A stretch of DNA of 64,000 bases from CAYLJJ01 sp964384025 (GCA_964384025.1 CAYLJJ010000018.1:1-64000), one strand, 5' to 3'. Positions 8,801 to 17,502 are shown, numbered from the stretch's first letter. The notes: a model not told the origin generated them from the letters alone. Translations and numbers: made by a program.

Positions 8801-9307
8801 ATGCGCGCTGAAGATCTCAATCGATTTATCGAGAGCTGGGGAAATATGGGCGCCCTCTGGGGAATCAACCGCTCCATGGCTCGCATCCACGCCCTCCTTA
8901 TGGCCAGCTCCAGGCCCTTGAGCCTGGATGAGATCGCCAACCATCTTCAGATCAGCCGAGGCAACGCCAGCATGTCTCTTAAAGAGCTGCGGAACTGGCG
9001 AGTAGTTCAGCTACAGCGACTGCCAGGAGATCGTCGTGACTTCTATGAGAGCGAGCCTGATGTCTGGACCATGTTCTTTCGTATCGCCCAACAGCGCAAA
9101 CAGCGGGAGTTTGATCCCGCTTTGCTGGCGGTTCAGGCTGTGTTGGAGGAGGGGGAGGAGGATCCCATCCTTCAGGAGCGCTTTGAGCAGATGCAGAGCT
9201 TGTTGAAGACTGGGGATCAGATCCTCTCACGTTTCCTCTCCGATCCCAAATCGGGGCGCGCAGTGCTTTCGATCTTCTCAGCCCTGAGCAAGCTCTCAGG
9301 ATCTTAA
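8801..9307 (+). CDS. GbsR/MarR-family transcriptional regulator
   Basis: A DNA-binding regulator of 168 aa from this start. The segment FIESWGNMGALWGINRSMAR followed by a winged helix-turn-helix (ARIHALLMASSRPLSLDEIANHLQISRGNASMSLKEL region, about residues 25-65) is characteristic of the GbsR branch of the MarR superfamily. An acidic C-terminal helical region probably dimerises. The frame is open from 8645, but that part overlaps paralogue 2 and the promoter/operator region, so the start is placed at 8801 (GAGGGG just upstream, spacing short) with 8783 as alternative. Context suggests it regulates itself and the adjacent NAD(P)-binding protein. The ligand is not known; the family includes choline/osmolyte sensors. 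Confidence 0.85.
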   Translation: MRAEDLNRFIESWGNMGALWGINRSMARIHALLMASSRPLSLDEIANHLQISRGNASMSLKELRNWRVVQLQRLPGDRRDFYESEPDVWTMFFRIAQQRKQREFDPALLAVQAVLEEGEEDPILQERFEQMQSLLKTGDQILSRFLSDPKSGRAVLSIFSALSKLSGS

Positions 9308-9340
9308 AAAGCGGCTTGGGGATTTTTTTTGAGCGGAGTG

Positions 9341-9356
9341 TTCAATTTATACTGAA
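9341..9356 (+). promoter_or_regulatory. Candidate operator 2 with embedded -10 box
   Basis: TTCAATTTATACTGAA is an imperfect palindrome (one mismatch) with the same TTCA-N8-TGAA core as 8770-8789. It contains TATACT (9348-9353), a good -10 hexamer, about 37 nt before the next ATG. No strong -35 is visible. A regulator bound here would block the promoter of the NmrA-like gene. Confidence 0.5.
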
Positions 9357-9389
9357 TAAACGAAAACTTCATATTGAGGAGCAGTAGAG

Positions 9390-10292
9390 ATGAACATCGT
9401 CACTGGCGCCCTGGGTTACAGCGGTCGTCATATCACAGCGCGGCTCCTGGAGTCGGGCCAACAGGTTCGCAGCATCACCAGCCACTACCAGCGCCCCAAC
9501 CCCTTTGGAGATCGTTTGGAGTTGGTCCCTCTAGATTTTGAAGATCGGGCAGGGCTCCTGAAGAGCATGGAGGGAGCGCGGGTGCTCTATAACACCTACT
9601 GGTACCGCTTTGAGCGCAGCGGGAGGCGCTTTGAGCAGGCGGTGGAGCGCAGCCGCTTGCTCTTTGAGATCGCCGCAGAGGCTGGAGTAGAGCGGGTGGT
9701 CCATACCAGCATCACCAACCCCAGCTTGGACTCTCCTCTGCCCTACTTCTCAGGCAAGGCGCGAGTAGAAGAAGCCCTTAAGGAGAGCGGGCTCTCCTAT
9801 GCCATCCTCCGCCCTGCCGTCTTCTTCGGAGGCCAAGATGTACTGCTCAATAACATCGCTTGGCTCCTACGTCGCCTGCCTCTCTTTGGAGTGGCTGGAG
9901 ATGGAGCTTATGGTATTCAACCGATCCATGTAGAGGAGTTCGCGGCGTTGGCGGTAGAGCAGGGCGCGTTGCGAGAGAATATCCAGATCGATGCGGTTGG
10001 TCCCGATCGCCTCTCCTTCCTTGAGCTGGTGGAGCTGATCAGAGATCTCCTCAAGAGCCGCGCTCGGATCCTCAAGCTCTCCCCTTGGCTGATCTTTCTG
10101 GCCGCGAAGCTGATGGGTCCTCTCTTGGGGGATGTGCTGCTCACCCGAGATGAGATCAGCGGGCTCAGTCAGGGGTTGTTGGTCTCTTCAGAGCCCGCGA
10201 GGGGGCAGATCAAGCTGAGCGAGTGGCTGAGAGAGCATATCGAAGAGCTGGGGCAGGATTACGCCTCAGAGTTAAAGCGCCATTTTCGTTGA
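9390..10292 (+). CDS. NmrA-like / NAD(P)-binding Rossmann-fold protein
   Basis: A 300-aa atypical short-chain dehydrogenase. VTGALGYSGRH at the very N-terminus is a GxxGxxG dinucleotide-binding loop. TSITNPSLDSPLPYFSGKARVE holds a YxxxK catalytic-type motif (YFSGK). YAILRPAVFFGGQD is the usual NAD(P)-dependent epimerase/NmrA core. The C-terminal third is hydrophobic (LSPWLIFLAAKLMGPLL), suggesting membrane association as in some NDUFA9-like proteins. A GAGGAG lies 9 nt before the ATG. It sits 82 nt after the GbsR-type gene with its own candidate operator. Substrate unknown; it could be a sugar epimerase, a quinone/NADPH-sensing protein or a complex-I assembly-like protein. Confidence 0.8.
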   Translation: MNIVTGALGYSGRHITARLLESGQQVRSITSHYQRPNPFGDRLELVPLDFEDRAGLLKSMEGARVLYNTYWYRFERSGRRFEQAVERSRLLFEIAAEAGVERVVHTSITNPSLDSPLPYFSGKARVEEALKESGLSYAILRPAVFFGGQDVLLNNIAWLLRRLPLFGVAGDGAYGIQPIHVEEFAALAVEQGALRENIQIDAVGPDRLSFLELVELIRDLLKSRARILKLSPWLIFLAAKLMGPLLGDVLLTRDEISGLSQGLLVSSEPARGQIKLSEWLREHIEELGQDYASELKRHFR

Positions 10293-10332
10293 GTAAGCGG
10301 GCTTGAGATCCCCAAGGTTGAAGAGCTGGGCC

Positions 10333-12984
10333 TCAGGGGCCGCTTGAAGGGGGTCTAGATTGATCGAACTCTACAGAGGCGCAGAAGCTCTGTAGAGCAC
10401 AGGGAGGACAACCCTCCTCCCCCTCCACACAGTTTGGGCAGATCTCTTCTACATGCCACTCACAGCTGTGCATCTCCTGACAGCTGTCAGCTTCCAGAAG
10501 CTCCTCACACGAGGCGACCGGGGGCTCCAGATCGTGACAAATCCCAGCATCTTCACCACAGTTGCACACCTCACCGGGGAGACAGTCGCAGTTGAGGGGC
10601 AGCCACTCACAGCCTGGAGCCTCCAAGCAGAGAGCCGCTGCCTGAAGAGCCTCACACTCTGAGGGAGGAGGAGGCTCGGTGTCAGTACAGAAGCCCCAAG
10701 CATCACAGATCGGGCAGGGCTCCCCCTCAGGGCACTCAGGGCAGTCTCCCCAGACCCACTCACACTCAGGGCGCTGGAAGCAGCCCTCAGGCTCCATCAT
10801 CGCTTCACAGCGTTGACCCCCACTGAAATCACAGAAACCAGGTTCCACCTCACAGCGACACTCTCCGCTGTCATTACACCAGCACTCCTCTTCGCCGGAG
10901 AACCATCGACACTCCGGCTGCTGCATACAGCCCTCAAGCTCCTCAAGCTCTCGGCAATCTCGAGGCTGCTCAGGTAGGCAAACGCCCAGTAGGCAGTCAC
11001 ACTCCATCCCAGGCTCTTGAGGTTCAGGACAGCCGCACTCTATCTCCTCCCAACGACAGCCGGAGATCTCCTCACAGCGCTCCGCCTCCCCGATCCCTTC
11101 ACAGCTCTCAGCTTGGCGAGGGACACACTCTCCCCAGGGTTCACAGATGCACAGCCCGTCACCATCATCCTCACAGCCACAAAACTCTTGAGGAGCCCTA
11201 CGCCACTCACAGCGAGGATCCTGCTCACAGCTGTTGGGATCTTCACGCTCCCTACAGTGGAGCTGCTCGGTGGGAACACAGATAAGCTCAAGCCTGCAGG
11301 GCTCGGGCATGGAGACACCCTCAGGAGACTCTGCTGGATCAGCGGGGGTTCGCTGCTCCCCCTCACAGATCTCATGCTCCTGAACCTCACAGCTCGGATC
11401 TTGGAAGCAGCGCTCTGGATCTAGGCCCTCACAGCCCTCAAAAATGTTGGGTACACAGACCAGCTCCACCAGACAACCACATTCACAGTCTGCATCATCA
11501 GGATCACAGACGCAGTCCAAGCAGATGTCAGCGTCCGAGAGCGGCTCTATATGGCAGCCAGGGGCTTGCTCACAGCGCTCTGGGCTCAGACTCTCACAGC
11601 CCTCTGTTTGGCGCTCCACGCAGCTCCCCCCATCAAGACAGCGACACTCAACACCCTCAGGGCAATCACAGAGGCCATCCCGATCCTGGAGCCACTCACA
11701 GGCGGGGTTCTCCATACAGGCTTCAGGCTCGAAGATCGCTCCACAGGCTTCAGGCTCTTGGGGGAGACACTCACCCCAGCGTTCACAGAAGCAATCCACA
11801 TCGGTGTCATCAGCATCGTCACAGTCACAGCCTTCACCATCCCAACGCCAACCACAGGCGGGATCCTGATCACAGCGCTCAGGCTCCGCATATTCAGCAC
11901 AGGAGGAGGGGGGAGCGGGGAGGCAGATCTCCTCAACCCAGCAGGGCTCAGGCATAGGCACACCCTCAGGAGGCTCTTCAGCTTCTCGGGCGCTGTCTGC
12001 GCAGACCTCCACCTCATGAAGTTGGCAGTGGGGATCAACGACACAGGCATCTGGGCCGAGATCTTCACAGCTCTGGGGCTCATAGGGGAGGCACTCCCCC
12101 CAGGTCTCACAGGCACAATCATGAGCACAGTCAGGATCCCCTGGATCACACACGCAGCCTTCACAGCCCTCACTCACATGGCTGTAACAGCTTGGATTCT
12201 GCTCACAATCTGAGAAGGAGAGGCTGATGCAGCCCTCGTGGGAGACGCAGATGAAGCTCTCATCCCTTTGACGAGAGCCCACGCAATCAGGCCGCGCAGC
12301 ACAGGTCCCAGGATCCAAACCCTCACAGCCCACTGTGGGTGGATGGCAACCCTCAGGACCCCACTCACAGTTCGCCGCCTCACAGCGCGCTGGATCTGGC
12401 TGATCACAGCGCGCAGGAGCCTGAGCCTCATGGCAATCCTCGTTCCACCAGAAACATCCCGAAGCGACACAGGCTTCAGGGCTGGGCTGTGCTCCACAAG
12501 GCAGGCCGATCTCCTCACAGCCTCCATCTCCCCAGCCACAGTCGAGGCGGGTCGCGCACTGACCCTCATCCAGGCGCCCACAAGCGGCCTCCGCTGCAGA
12601 TCGACAATCGCCAAAGCTGCCATCATCATAGTGTCGGATAACACACGCCTCTTGGGGGGCACAGGCGGCTTCATCTAGGAGATGGCAGGGCTGCCCTTCA
12701 GCCTCTATACAGTGGCCCTTAAACTGAGGTTGGCCTTCTGTCTCTTGGTACTCGTCAGGGATGAATTTGAGGTCCAACTCTTGAAAGCTGCACTCGGCGC
12801 TGCTGCGGCAGGCTTCAGGATCCAGATCTGCGCAGCTTCCTGGGGCGCCGCCTGTCCCCCCAGAGCCTGCGAAGCCTTCATCGATGTAACCTCCAGGACT
12901 GCCTCCATCGCTCTCTGCAGGCAACTCGATACAGGAGACCGCCAAGCAGGCGAGGCTCAAGAGCGCTCCACGTGTCAAACTCAT
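10333..12984 (-). CDS. Large lipoprotein of 18 cysteine modules
   Basis: An 883-aa outer-envelope lipoprotein. The N-terminus MSLTRGALLSLACLAVSC has a lipobox ending at Cys (LAVSC). The ATG at 12984 is preferred over a GTG at 12990 because TGAGGAG lies 5 nt before it. After a Gly/Ser linker the protein consists of repeated modules of the form C-x3-[LEP]-x3-4-C-x5-C-x-[WFL], for example CEGLDPERCFQDPSC and CEGIGEAERCEEISGC. I count 18, many alternating with a C-x-C-rich acidic loop (CDCDDADD-like) and a GECLPxEPxxC connector. Such modules are common in uncharacterised myxobacterial proteins. Convergent with the NmrA-like gene, 40 nt apart. Function unknown; disulfide-rich surface display or metal binding is possible. 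Confidence 0.8.
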   Translation of the reverse strand: MSLTRGALLSLACLAVSCIELPAESDGGSPGGYIDEGFAGSGGTGGAPGSCADLDPEACRSSAECSFQELDLKFIPDEYQETEGQPQFKGHCIEAEGQPCHLLDEAACAPQEACVIRHYDDGSFGDCRSAAEAACGRLDEGQCATRLDCGWGDGGCEEIGLPCGAQPSPEACVASGCFWWNEDCHEAQAPARCDQPDPARCEAANCEWGPEGCHPPTVGCEGLDPGTCAARPDCVGSRQRDESFICVSHEGCISLSFSDCEQNPSCYSHVSEGCEGCVCDPGDPDCAHDCACETWGECLPYEPQSCEDLGPDACVVDPHCQLHEVEVCADSAREAEEPPEGVPMPEPCWVEEICLPAPPSSCAEYAEPERCDQDPACGWRWDGEGCDCDDADDTDVDCFCERWGECLPQEPEACGAIFEPEACMENPACEWLQDRDGLCDCPEGVECRCLDGGSCVERQTEGCESLSPERCEQAPGCHIEPLSDADICLDCVCDPDDADCECGCLVELVCVPNIFEGCEGLDPERCFQDPSCEVQEHEICEGEQRTPADPAESPEGVSMPEPCRLELICVPTEQLHCREREDPNSCEQDPRCEWRRAPQEFCGCEDDGDGLCICEPWGECVPRQAESCEGIGEAERCEEISGCRWEEIECGCPEPQEPGMECDCLLGVCLPEQPRDCRELEELEGCMQQPECRWFSGEEECWCNDSGECRCEVEPGFCDFSGGQRCEAMMEPEGCFQRPECEWVWGDCPECPEGEPCPICDAWGFCTDTEPPPPSECEALQAAALCLEAPGCEWLPLNCDCLPGEVCNCGEDAGICHDLEPPVASCEELLEADSCQEMHSCEWHVEEICPNCVEGEEGCPPCALQSFCASVEFDQSRPPSSGP

Positions 12985-13314
12985 CTTCACTCCTCAGCTG
13001 GAACGGGGCGCGGCATAGCAAAAAACAGGCCCTCCATAAGTACCTGTAAAATCAACTCTGTTCTCTGATGATCTCAAAAAAAGCTCGGTATTTTCAGGGA
13101 GGGGCAAGGAAAGTTGAGGGGGCTTCTCTGACTCCGAACCAAGGCTGCTTTATCCACTGGGTACATATCCTTCAAACCCATGTCTAAGCGCTTGGCATTG
13201 CAGAGAATATTCAAACCTCGCAAAATATGATGTAAGAGCGACTGATACTGCTCAAACCGGAACGAGCGGTAACATGCAACTAAGAATCAATTGTCGATCA
13301 CTCCATCTCCAGCA
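12985..13314. other. Intergenic region with no gene seen
   Basis: About 330 bases between the start of the 18-module lipoprotein gene and the end of the tetR-type gene, both on the minus strand. It must hold the lipoprotein promoter. No convincing ORF, hairpin or RNA motif was recognised. Confidence 0.4.
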
Positions 13315-13941
13315 CTACCGGTTACGTTGGTTGGGCTGAGTCAGTATCGCTCGAAGCACCGCTTCCATGCTGTCGTGAATTCGTGCCCAATCCTCTTCAT
13401 CAGCGATTGGTAAGCCCGCAAAGATGCTGATGTTCTGGGAACGCACCGACAAGTAGTTGATCGCCGCAGCGAACAACGTGACCACCAACCCTACGAGCGG
13501 TGGTGGTGTCCCCTCCGCCTCCATCGCCGCTGCAAACTCTCCAGAGCGGCGCTCACGCACCGCCTCCAAAGCGGTGGTCAGCGCGGTTCGCTCAACACAC
13601 TCCTGTCCCAACAACGCGAGGGTATGGGGTCGAGCCCGGAGGCCGCGTGAGAAGTTCGCCAAGGTCAAAGCGATACGCCGTGCAGGGTCACGATTCGCGA
13701 GCGCCTCGCGATTCGTTCCAAGCACCTCCTCAAGTGATGGCCAGAAGTCAGCTGTCTCAGCATAGACCGCCAACAACCCGTCAAGGTTGCCGAAGTAGCG
13801 GTAGATCAAGGCCTTATCAACGCAGGCATGGGCCGCGATCTGCTTGATAGTTAAACCCACCACGCCGACCGTTCGCAGCTGCTCACCGACCGCTATGAGC
13901 AGCCGGTCTTCGGTTTCCTGGCGACGCTTCTGCTTCTTCAT
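13315..13941 (-). CDS. TetR-family transcriptional regulator
   Basis: A 208-aa repressor from the ATG at 13941 (a TTG at 13971 would add 10 residues). The N-terminal helix-turn-helix reads VGVVGLTIKQIAAHACVDKALIYRYFGNLDGLL (about residues 27-59), the standard TetR pattern with the IYRYFGN recognition helix end. The C-terminal ligand domain includes ARRIALTLANFSRGLRARP and is not assignable to a ligand class. No target gene sits in obvious divergent orientation; the next gene upstream is a Cys-rich lipoprotein on the other strand, 0.5 kb away. Two palindromes flank its promoter, suggesting autorepression. Codon choice looks different from the glycolysis and pilus genes (fewer CTC/GAG-rich stretches), so recent acquisition is possible. 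Confidence 0.9.
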   Translation of the reverse strand: MKKQKRRQETEDRLLIAVGEQLRTVGVVGLTIKQIAAHACVDKALIYRYFGNLDGLLAVYAETADFWPSLEEVLGTNREALANRDPARRIALTLANFSRGLRARPHTLALLGQECVERTALTTALEAVRERRSGEFAAAMEAEGTPPPLVGLVVTLFAAAINYLSVRSQNISIFAGLPIADEEDWARIHDSMEAVLRAILTQPNQRNR

Positions 13942-13982
13942 AAAAGGGAAGAGAACAGTAGATGAACCCAAGAGTAAACATT

Positions 13983-14048
13983 TATCACTCCGAAGTGATA
14001 TTTTTATAGATCTATGGTCGTCTTAGAGTTAATATCACATGATGGTGA
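13983..14048 (-). promoter_or_regulatory. TetR-type promoter flanked by two TCAC-N6-GTGA palindromes
   Basis: Operator 1 at 13983-14000 is a perfect palindrome (TATCACT, 4 nt, AGTGATA). Operator 2 at 14035-14048 repeats the core TCAC-N6-GTGA exactly 50 bp away, about five helical turns. Between them on the minus strand lie a -35 TTAACT (14032-14027) and a -10 TATAAA (14008-14003) with an 18-nt spacer. Operator 1 would cover the transcription start. Confidence 0.6.
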
Positions 14049-14211
14049 CTTTTTTTGCAGCCCCCACAGCGAGGAGTCTTGATGATGTACGCTCCCTTCT
14101 CTCAGGCTCAATCCTATTGGTTGCTACTTCCCGTTGAAGTAGGCGGGATAGGTGTAAGGTAGGCATTTTTTTACAGAAGTATTATCCTGCGTGTGAAGTT
14201 CGGATACTTGG

Positions 14212-14424
14212 TTAGGTATCCCAGCGCCTGAGCATTTTGGCGTATATGAAATTCCATTCGATGCGGGGAGAGAGGGGATCCATCTCGAGCGCATTAACGG
14301 TGGAGAGATTTTGAACATCAAGCACATGCGTGTACTTTCTAGGAATCGCTTTGAACTTCTTATCTTCTCGTACTCGAATGCGCCGAATGGATTCAAAAGT
14401 CTGCTCTAGGAGTGAATTGTCCAT
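14212..14424 (-). CDS. Small hypothetical protein, possibly a remnant
   Basis: A 70-aa frame starting MDNSLLEQTFESIRRI, rich in Lys/Arg/Ile and with protein-like composition, unlike the antisense frames nearby. An in-frame stop lies just upstream (four codons before the ATG). No clear ribosome-binding site, no family recognised. It could be the remaining end of a larger gene. It is the only coding candidate in the roughly 500 bases between tetR and the next lipoprotein gene; apart from the tetR operators nothing else was seen there. Confidence 0.3.
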   Translation of the reverse strand: MDNSLLEQTFESIRRIRVREDKKFKAIPRKYTHVLDVQNLSTVNALEMDPLSPRIEWNFIYAKMLRRWDT

Positions 14425-14477
14425 TGGATACTCTCATATACAGCATTGGTGCTGATCAAGAGAACAGGAGACCTGGA

Positions 14478-15665
14478 ATGCGTATTGGTGGAATAACATG
14501 CCGGTTAATGGGTGCTGTTTCGTGGATGCTTGCAGCTGGGGCTATCATCTTCGTAGGATGCTCCGATCCAGCTGAAACGGGAAAGGCTTGCGCCGAGAGC
14601 GACTTGATCGCACAGTGTCCGCTTGGCTCAAATCCGATACTTGATGCTCGAGCAACCAGCACATGTCAGGGTTCAGCTGAGGGTGCTCTCATCGAGGAGA
14701 GTGGGTCGGTGACAGGTTCCTGCGAGGGAGCTGGGAGTTGCCGTGTACTCTGCCAGTTTCAGAGCCCATGTGACTGTGGAGTGCGGGTCTATTCGAGCGA
14801 AGAGATCATCTGTAACGAATGTGAGCTGACCAGCTGTGTTCCAGCAGAAGAGCGCTGCGATGGCATCGTCCGCGAGATCTGTAACCAGGATGGCAACCAA
14901 TGGGAAAATGTAGCCTGCGCGGCGGGGGAGAAGTGCGTTCCAAACGGCCCAGATCGGACAATCTGTGATGCGTCGTGCCCAGAAGAAAATGCAGCAAACT
15001 GTGACGGCGATTTGTCGGATGGTTGCGAAGCGCTCAACACTTTGGACAACTGCGGCGGCTGTGACCAACCCTGCCAAATTTCTTCAGGGACAGGAACATG
15101 TGAAACCGGAACCTGCCAAGTGGCGAGCTGCGATGCAGGCGCTCAAGACCTCAACAACGATCCCATTGACGGCTGTGAAGCGGTTTGCACCCCTGATGCA
15201 ACTCGCTGTGCCTCGAATGACTTCGAGATCTGCAGCGCGGATGGCCAGTGGGAAGCTCGGCAGGAGTGTGGCGAGGACGATCCAGATCGCTATGTCGTGC
15301 TGATCGCGTCGTGTTGGGAGAACCATTCGCTGGGAACTGGCTGTTTTGAGTGCGAGCCTGGGGAAGAGATGTGCAGCCCAGATATGCAGGAAAACACAAT
15401 CCGGTATACCTGCGATAACACAGGCAACTGGGAGCGAAGCAACTGCGGTTTTGGGGCGATCGAGGAGATCCGTTGCTACGACGATGACGACACGCACCCA
15501 TTTGGAAGCGGGTGCTTTGAGTGTTTTCCTAATTACATCGAATGCGGCAGCGACGGCGACCTCTACTCATGTAATGCAAGCACGGGGCTCTTCGAGTTTC
15601 ACATCGATTGCGGCGACAGTGGCTGTGGCCCTGGTGAGGATATTTCCATCGATGAGTGTCGCTGA
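14478..15665 (+). CDS. Cys-rich lipoprotein with CGGC repeat motif
   Basis: 395 aa. The start at 14478 is chosen because AGGAG lies 7 nt upstream and a signal sequence follows directly (MRIGGITCRLMGAVSWMLAA) with lipobox IIFVGC at about residues 28-33. The body has many Cys pairs, including DNCGGCDQPC followed by GTCETGTCQVASCDAG, the pattern seen in secreted proteins of myxobacteria with repeated DGCE...NCGGCxxxC blocks, and three repeats of a form like C-x2-GEExC....Y.C...G.WE. The 3' end overlaps the convergent gene 15567-16742 by 99 nt. Exported and anchored to a membrane; role unknown. Confidence 0.8.
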   Translation: MRIGGITCRLMGAVSWMLAAGAIIFVGCSDPAETGKACAESDLIAQCPLGSNPILDARATSTCQGSAEGALIEESGSVTGSCEGAGSCRVLCQFQSPCDCGVRVYSSEEIICNECELTSCVPAEERCDGIVREICNQDGNQWENVACAAGEKCVPNGPDRTICDASCPEENAANCDGDLSDGCEALNTLDNCGGCDQPCQISSGTGTCETGTCQVASCDAGAQDLNNDPIDGCEAVCTPDATRCASNDFEICSADGQWEARQECGEDDPDRYVVLIASCWENHSLGTGCFECEPGEEMCSPDMQENTIRYTCDNTGNWERSNCGFGAIEEIRCYDDDDTHPFGSGCFECFPNYIECGSDGDLYSCNASTGLFEFHIDCGDSGCGPGEDISIDECR

Positions 15666-16742
15666 GCTTCCACCCTGGCTCGGATGTTGATGGTTTTTGT
15701 CGAAAGCTCTGCTTCGTTTGAGCCAAAGGAAACCATAACTTTTCCCCACCAATAAAAGCCCCTCTTGATGCTGGAAGATCCGCAGCGTAGGGCCACCCAA
15801 GTGAAAGCGCTGAGCGACCCCCTCCCCCGCTCTCCAGATCAGCAGCTCCTCATCTGTCCCCAGGGCCAACAGCTCCTTTGAGAGCAGCGATACGCTGAAG
15901 ATGGGCTGCGCCAAGAGTGGTTCTGCTTCCCCCGAGGGATAGAGAGGCGCTCCACGGCGCCCCCTCAATAGCTCCCCATCAAAGGGGATCAAGAGATCAT
16001 CCTTGAGTGGAGGGAGTGGCCCAGCTGTTCCCGCCAAACTGAGGCCAGCTCCATCGAAACGCAGAGGCCAACCCTGTCCCTCTGTATCTCGTAGCCAAAA
16101 GAGGCTGCCATCTCGGAAGATCTGGGTAAAAGAACGTCCGCTCAACTCTAGAGGGAGCGGAATGGGGAGCGCCTCTGGAGCGCCTGGTCGCCAACGCCAG
16201 AGGCGATGCTCTCCCACCGCCCAAACAAACTGATCATCATAGATCGCATCTTTGAGCCCCCCTGCCACCGCACGCCACTCCAAGAAACGCCCATCTTTCT
16301 GTAGCCCTCGTCCCCAGGAGCCCATCAACAGCACTCTTCCATCAGGCAGGCTCTGAGCCCAACGGCTCCCAGAGGGGGGAGACTCTCCCTTCTGAATGAG
16401 AGGCCATCCTGCTGGAGCCTCTCCACGCCAACGCAGCTCTCCAAGCTCAAAGCCCAGGCTTTGCTCCCTAAGCTTGAGCTGTAGGCGATCCCCCTTACAG
16501 CCCAGGCCCTCAATGAGCCCCTCTCTTCCAGGCTGAAGGAGGGGCAACCGCTGGCTCAGTTGAGGTCGAGGACCATCAAGGCGCCAACGCTCTACGCCAT
16601 AGCTCCGCGCAGCGTAGAGCCAGGGTCCATCTAAACAGCCCGCGCGATAGCCTCCTCCGCCACCACTGTGGATCTGATAAAGAGGAGGAGTTGGCCTTGC
16701 GCCGCAGCCACAGAGGAGGGAGAGGATGATCAACTTCTTCAA
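15567..16742 (-). CDS. Lipoprotein, probably beta-propeller-like
   Basis: About 391 aa from a TTG at 16742, which gives a short lipoprotein signal (KKLIILSLLCGC). A longer frame from 16814 would put 24 residues before the signal and overlap the divergent gene. The body has regularly spaced W/G/D-rich blades (GPWLYAARSYGVERWRL, VWAVGEHRLWRWRPG, LLALGTDEELLIWRAG) suggestive of a propeller, but no named family is recognised. The last 33 residues are encoded opposite the end of the convergent Cys-rich gene and look unlike the rest, so the original stop may have been lost by rearrangement. Confidence 0.65.
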   Translation of the reverse strand: MKKLIILSLLCGCGARPTPPLYQIHSGGGGGYRAGCLDGPWLYAARSYGVERWRLDGPRPQLSQRLPLLQPGREGLIEGLGCKGDRLQLKLREQSLGFELGELRWRGEAPAGWPLIQKGESPPSGSRWAQSLPDGRVLLMGSWGRGLQKDGRFLEWRAVAGGLKDAIYDDQFVWAVGEHRLWRWRPGAPEALPIPLPLELSGRSFTQIFRDGSLFWLRDTEGQGWPLRFDGAGLSLAGTAGPLPPLKDDLLIPFDGELLRGRRGAPLYPSGEAEPLLAQPIFSVSLLSKELLALGTDEELLIWRAGEGVAQRFHLGGPTLRIFQHQEGLLLVGKSYGFLWLKRSRAFDKNHQHPSQGGSSATLIDGNILTRATATVAAIDVKLEEPRACIT

Positions 16743-16800
16743 GGAGCGCTCTCTATATTTTTGTCGCTGGACCACGATCGTCTCTGATACAAAACAGCTC

Positions 16801-17502
16801 GTGCGCCTCATCACTCCTATTTTTCTGCTGGGTTTGGCCTGGGCTCAAGCCCCAAAAGCTGCGCCCCCTCAGAGCGCTCCAGCCAAGCTACAGGCTCCAG
16901 CCTCTAAGGAGCACGCTCCTGAGCAGAAGATGGCCCTGCTGGTGATCCGCTCTCAGCAGGATGGGGTCCCGCTCTTCCTAGATGATGAGCAGCTTGGTGA
17001 GACCCCCATGCCGATGCCCTGGACGCTTCCACCTGGACCTCACCTTTTGATAGCGCGCCCCAAAGGAGCCCCTGTGGAGCGACATGAGCTGATGCTCAAG
17101 GCGGGTATGAAGAGGGAGCTTGAGATCCTCAGGCGAACTTCAAGCCCCTCAAATGAGCCCTCGGTTAAGGTGATCCATAGAGGCGCGGGTTTTTCTCTCA
17201 AGAGCGCGAGTTATGTCAGCGGAGGAGTCAGCTTGGCGGCTCTGGCGACGGGCCTCTACTTTGGTATGGAAGCTCAATCATCGGCCCAGGAGGCTCAGGA
17301 TCTGGACCACCTCAACGCGACGCGAAGCGATGAGTTGCGCTTAACGGATGAAGCGGAGTCGGCGGCATTTAAGGCCCGAGTCTCCTTCGGCTTGGCGGGG
17401 ATCAGCTTGCTCTCTGCAGCGACCCTGTTTCTTTTGAGCGAGGAGCCCCCGCTTCAAGCTTCCGTCTCTCTTCAGGGAGCGATGTTGGGGGGGCGATTTT
17501 GA
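16801..17502 (+). CDS. Secreted PEGA-domain protein with C-terminal membrane segments
   Basis: 233 aa from a GTG at 16801, which gives a clean signal peptide (VRLITPIFLLGLAWAQA). The frame is open from an ATG at 16726, but that start overlaps the divergent lipoprotein gene and adds 25 charged and aromatic residues. After a Pro/Ala/Gln linker comes a PEGA domain (about 45-105: LVIRSQQDGVPLFLDDEQLG, then TPMPMPWTLPPGPHLLIARP), a beta-sandwich common in surface proteins and kinases of deltaproteobacteria. Two hydrophobic segments (about 145-160 and 205-220) flank a helical stretch. Its stop overlaps the next start (TTGA), so it leads an operon with the lipoprotein and probably the kinase. Confidence 0.75.
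   Translation: MRLITPIFLLGLAWAQAPKAAPPQSAPAKLQAPASKEHAPEQKMALLVIRSQQDGVPLFLDDEQLGETPMPMPWTLPPGPHLLIARPKGAPVERHELMLKAGMKRELEILRRTSSPSNEPSVKVIHRGAGFSLKSASYVSGGVSLAALATGLYFGMEAQSSAQEAQDLDHLNATRSDELRLTDEAESAAFKARVSFGLAGISLLSAATLFLLSEEPPLQASVSLQGAMLGGRF

Noticed and set aside
11444..12213. Long plus-strand frames of 141 and 220 aa opposite the Cys-rich lipoprotein gene
   Set aside because: Repetitive antisense reading of Cys modules; the minus-strand frame has a lipobox and regular modules.
14124..14396. 90-aa minus-strand frame near the tetR intergenic region
   Set aside because: Overlaps the 70-aa frame in another register, has no ribosome-binding site and poor composition.
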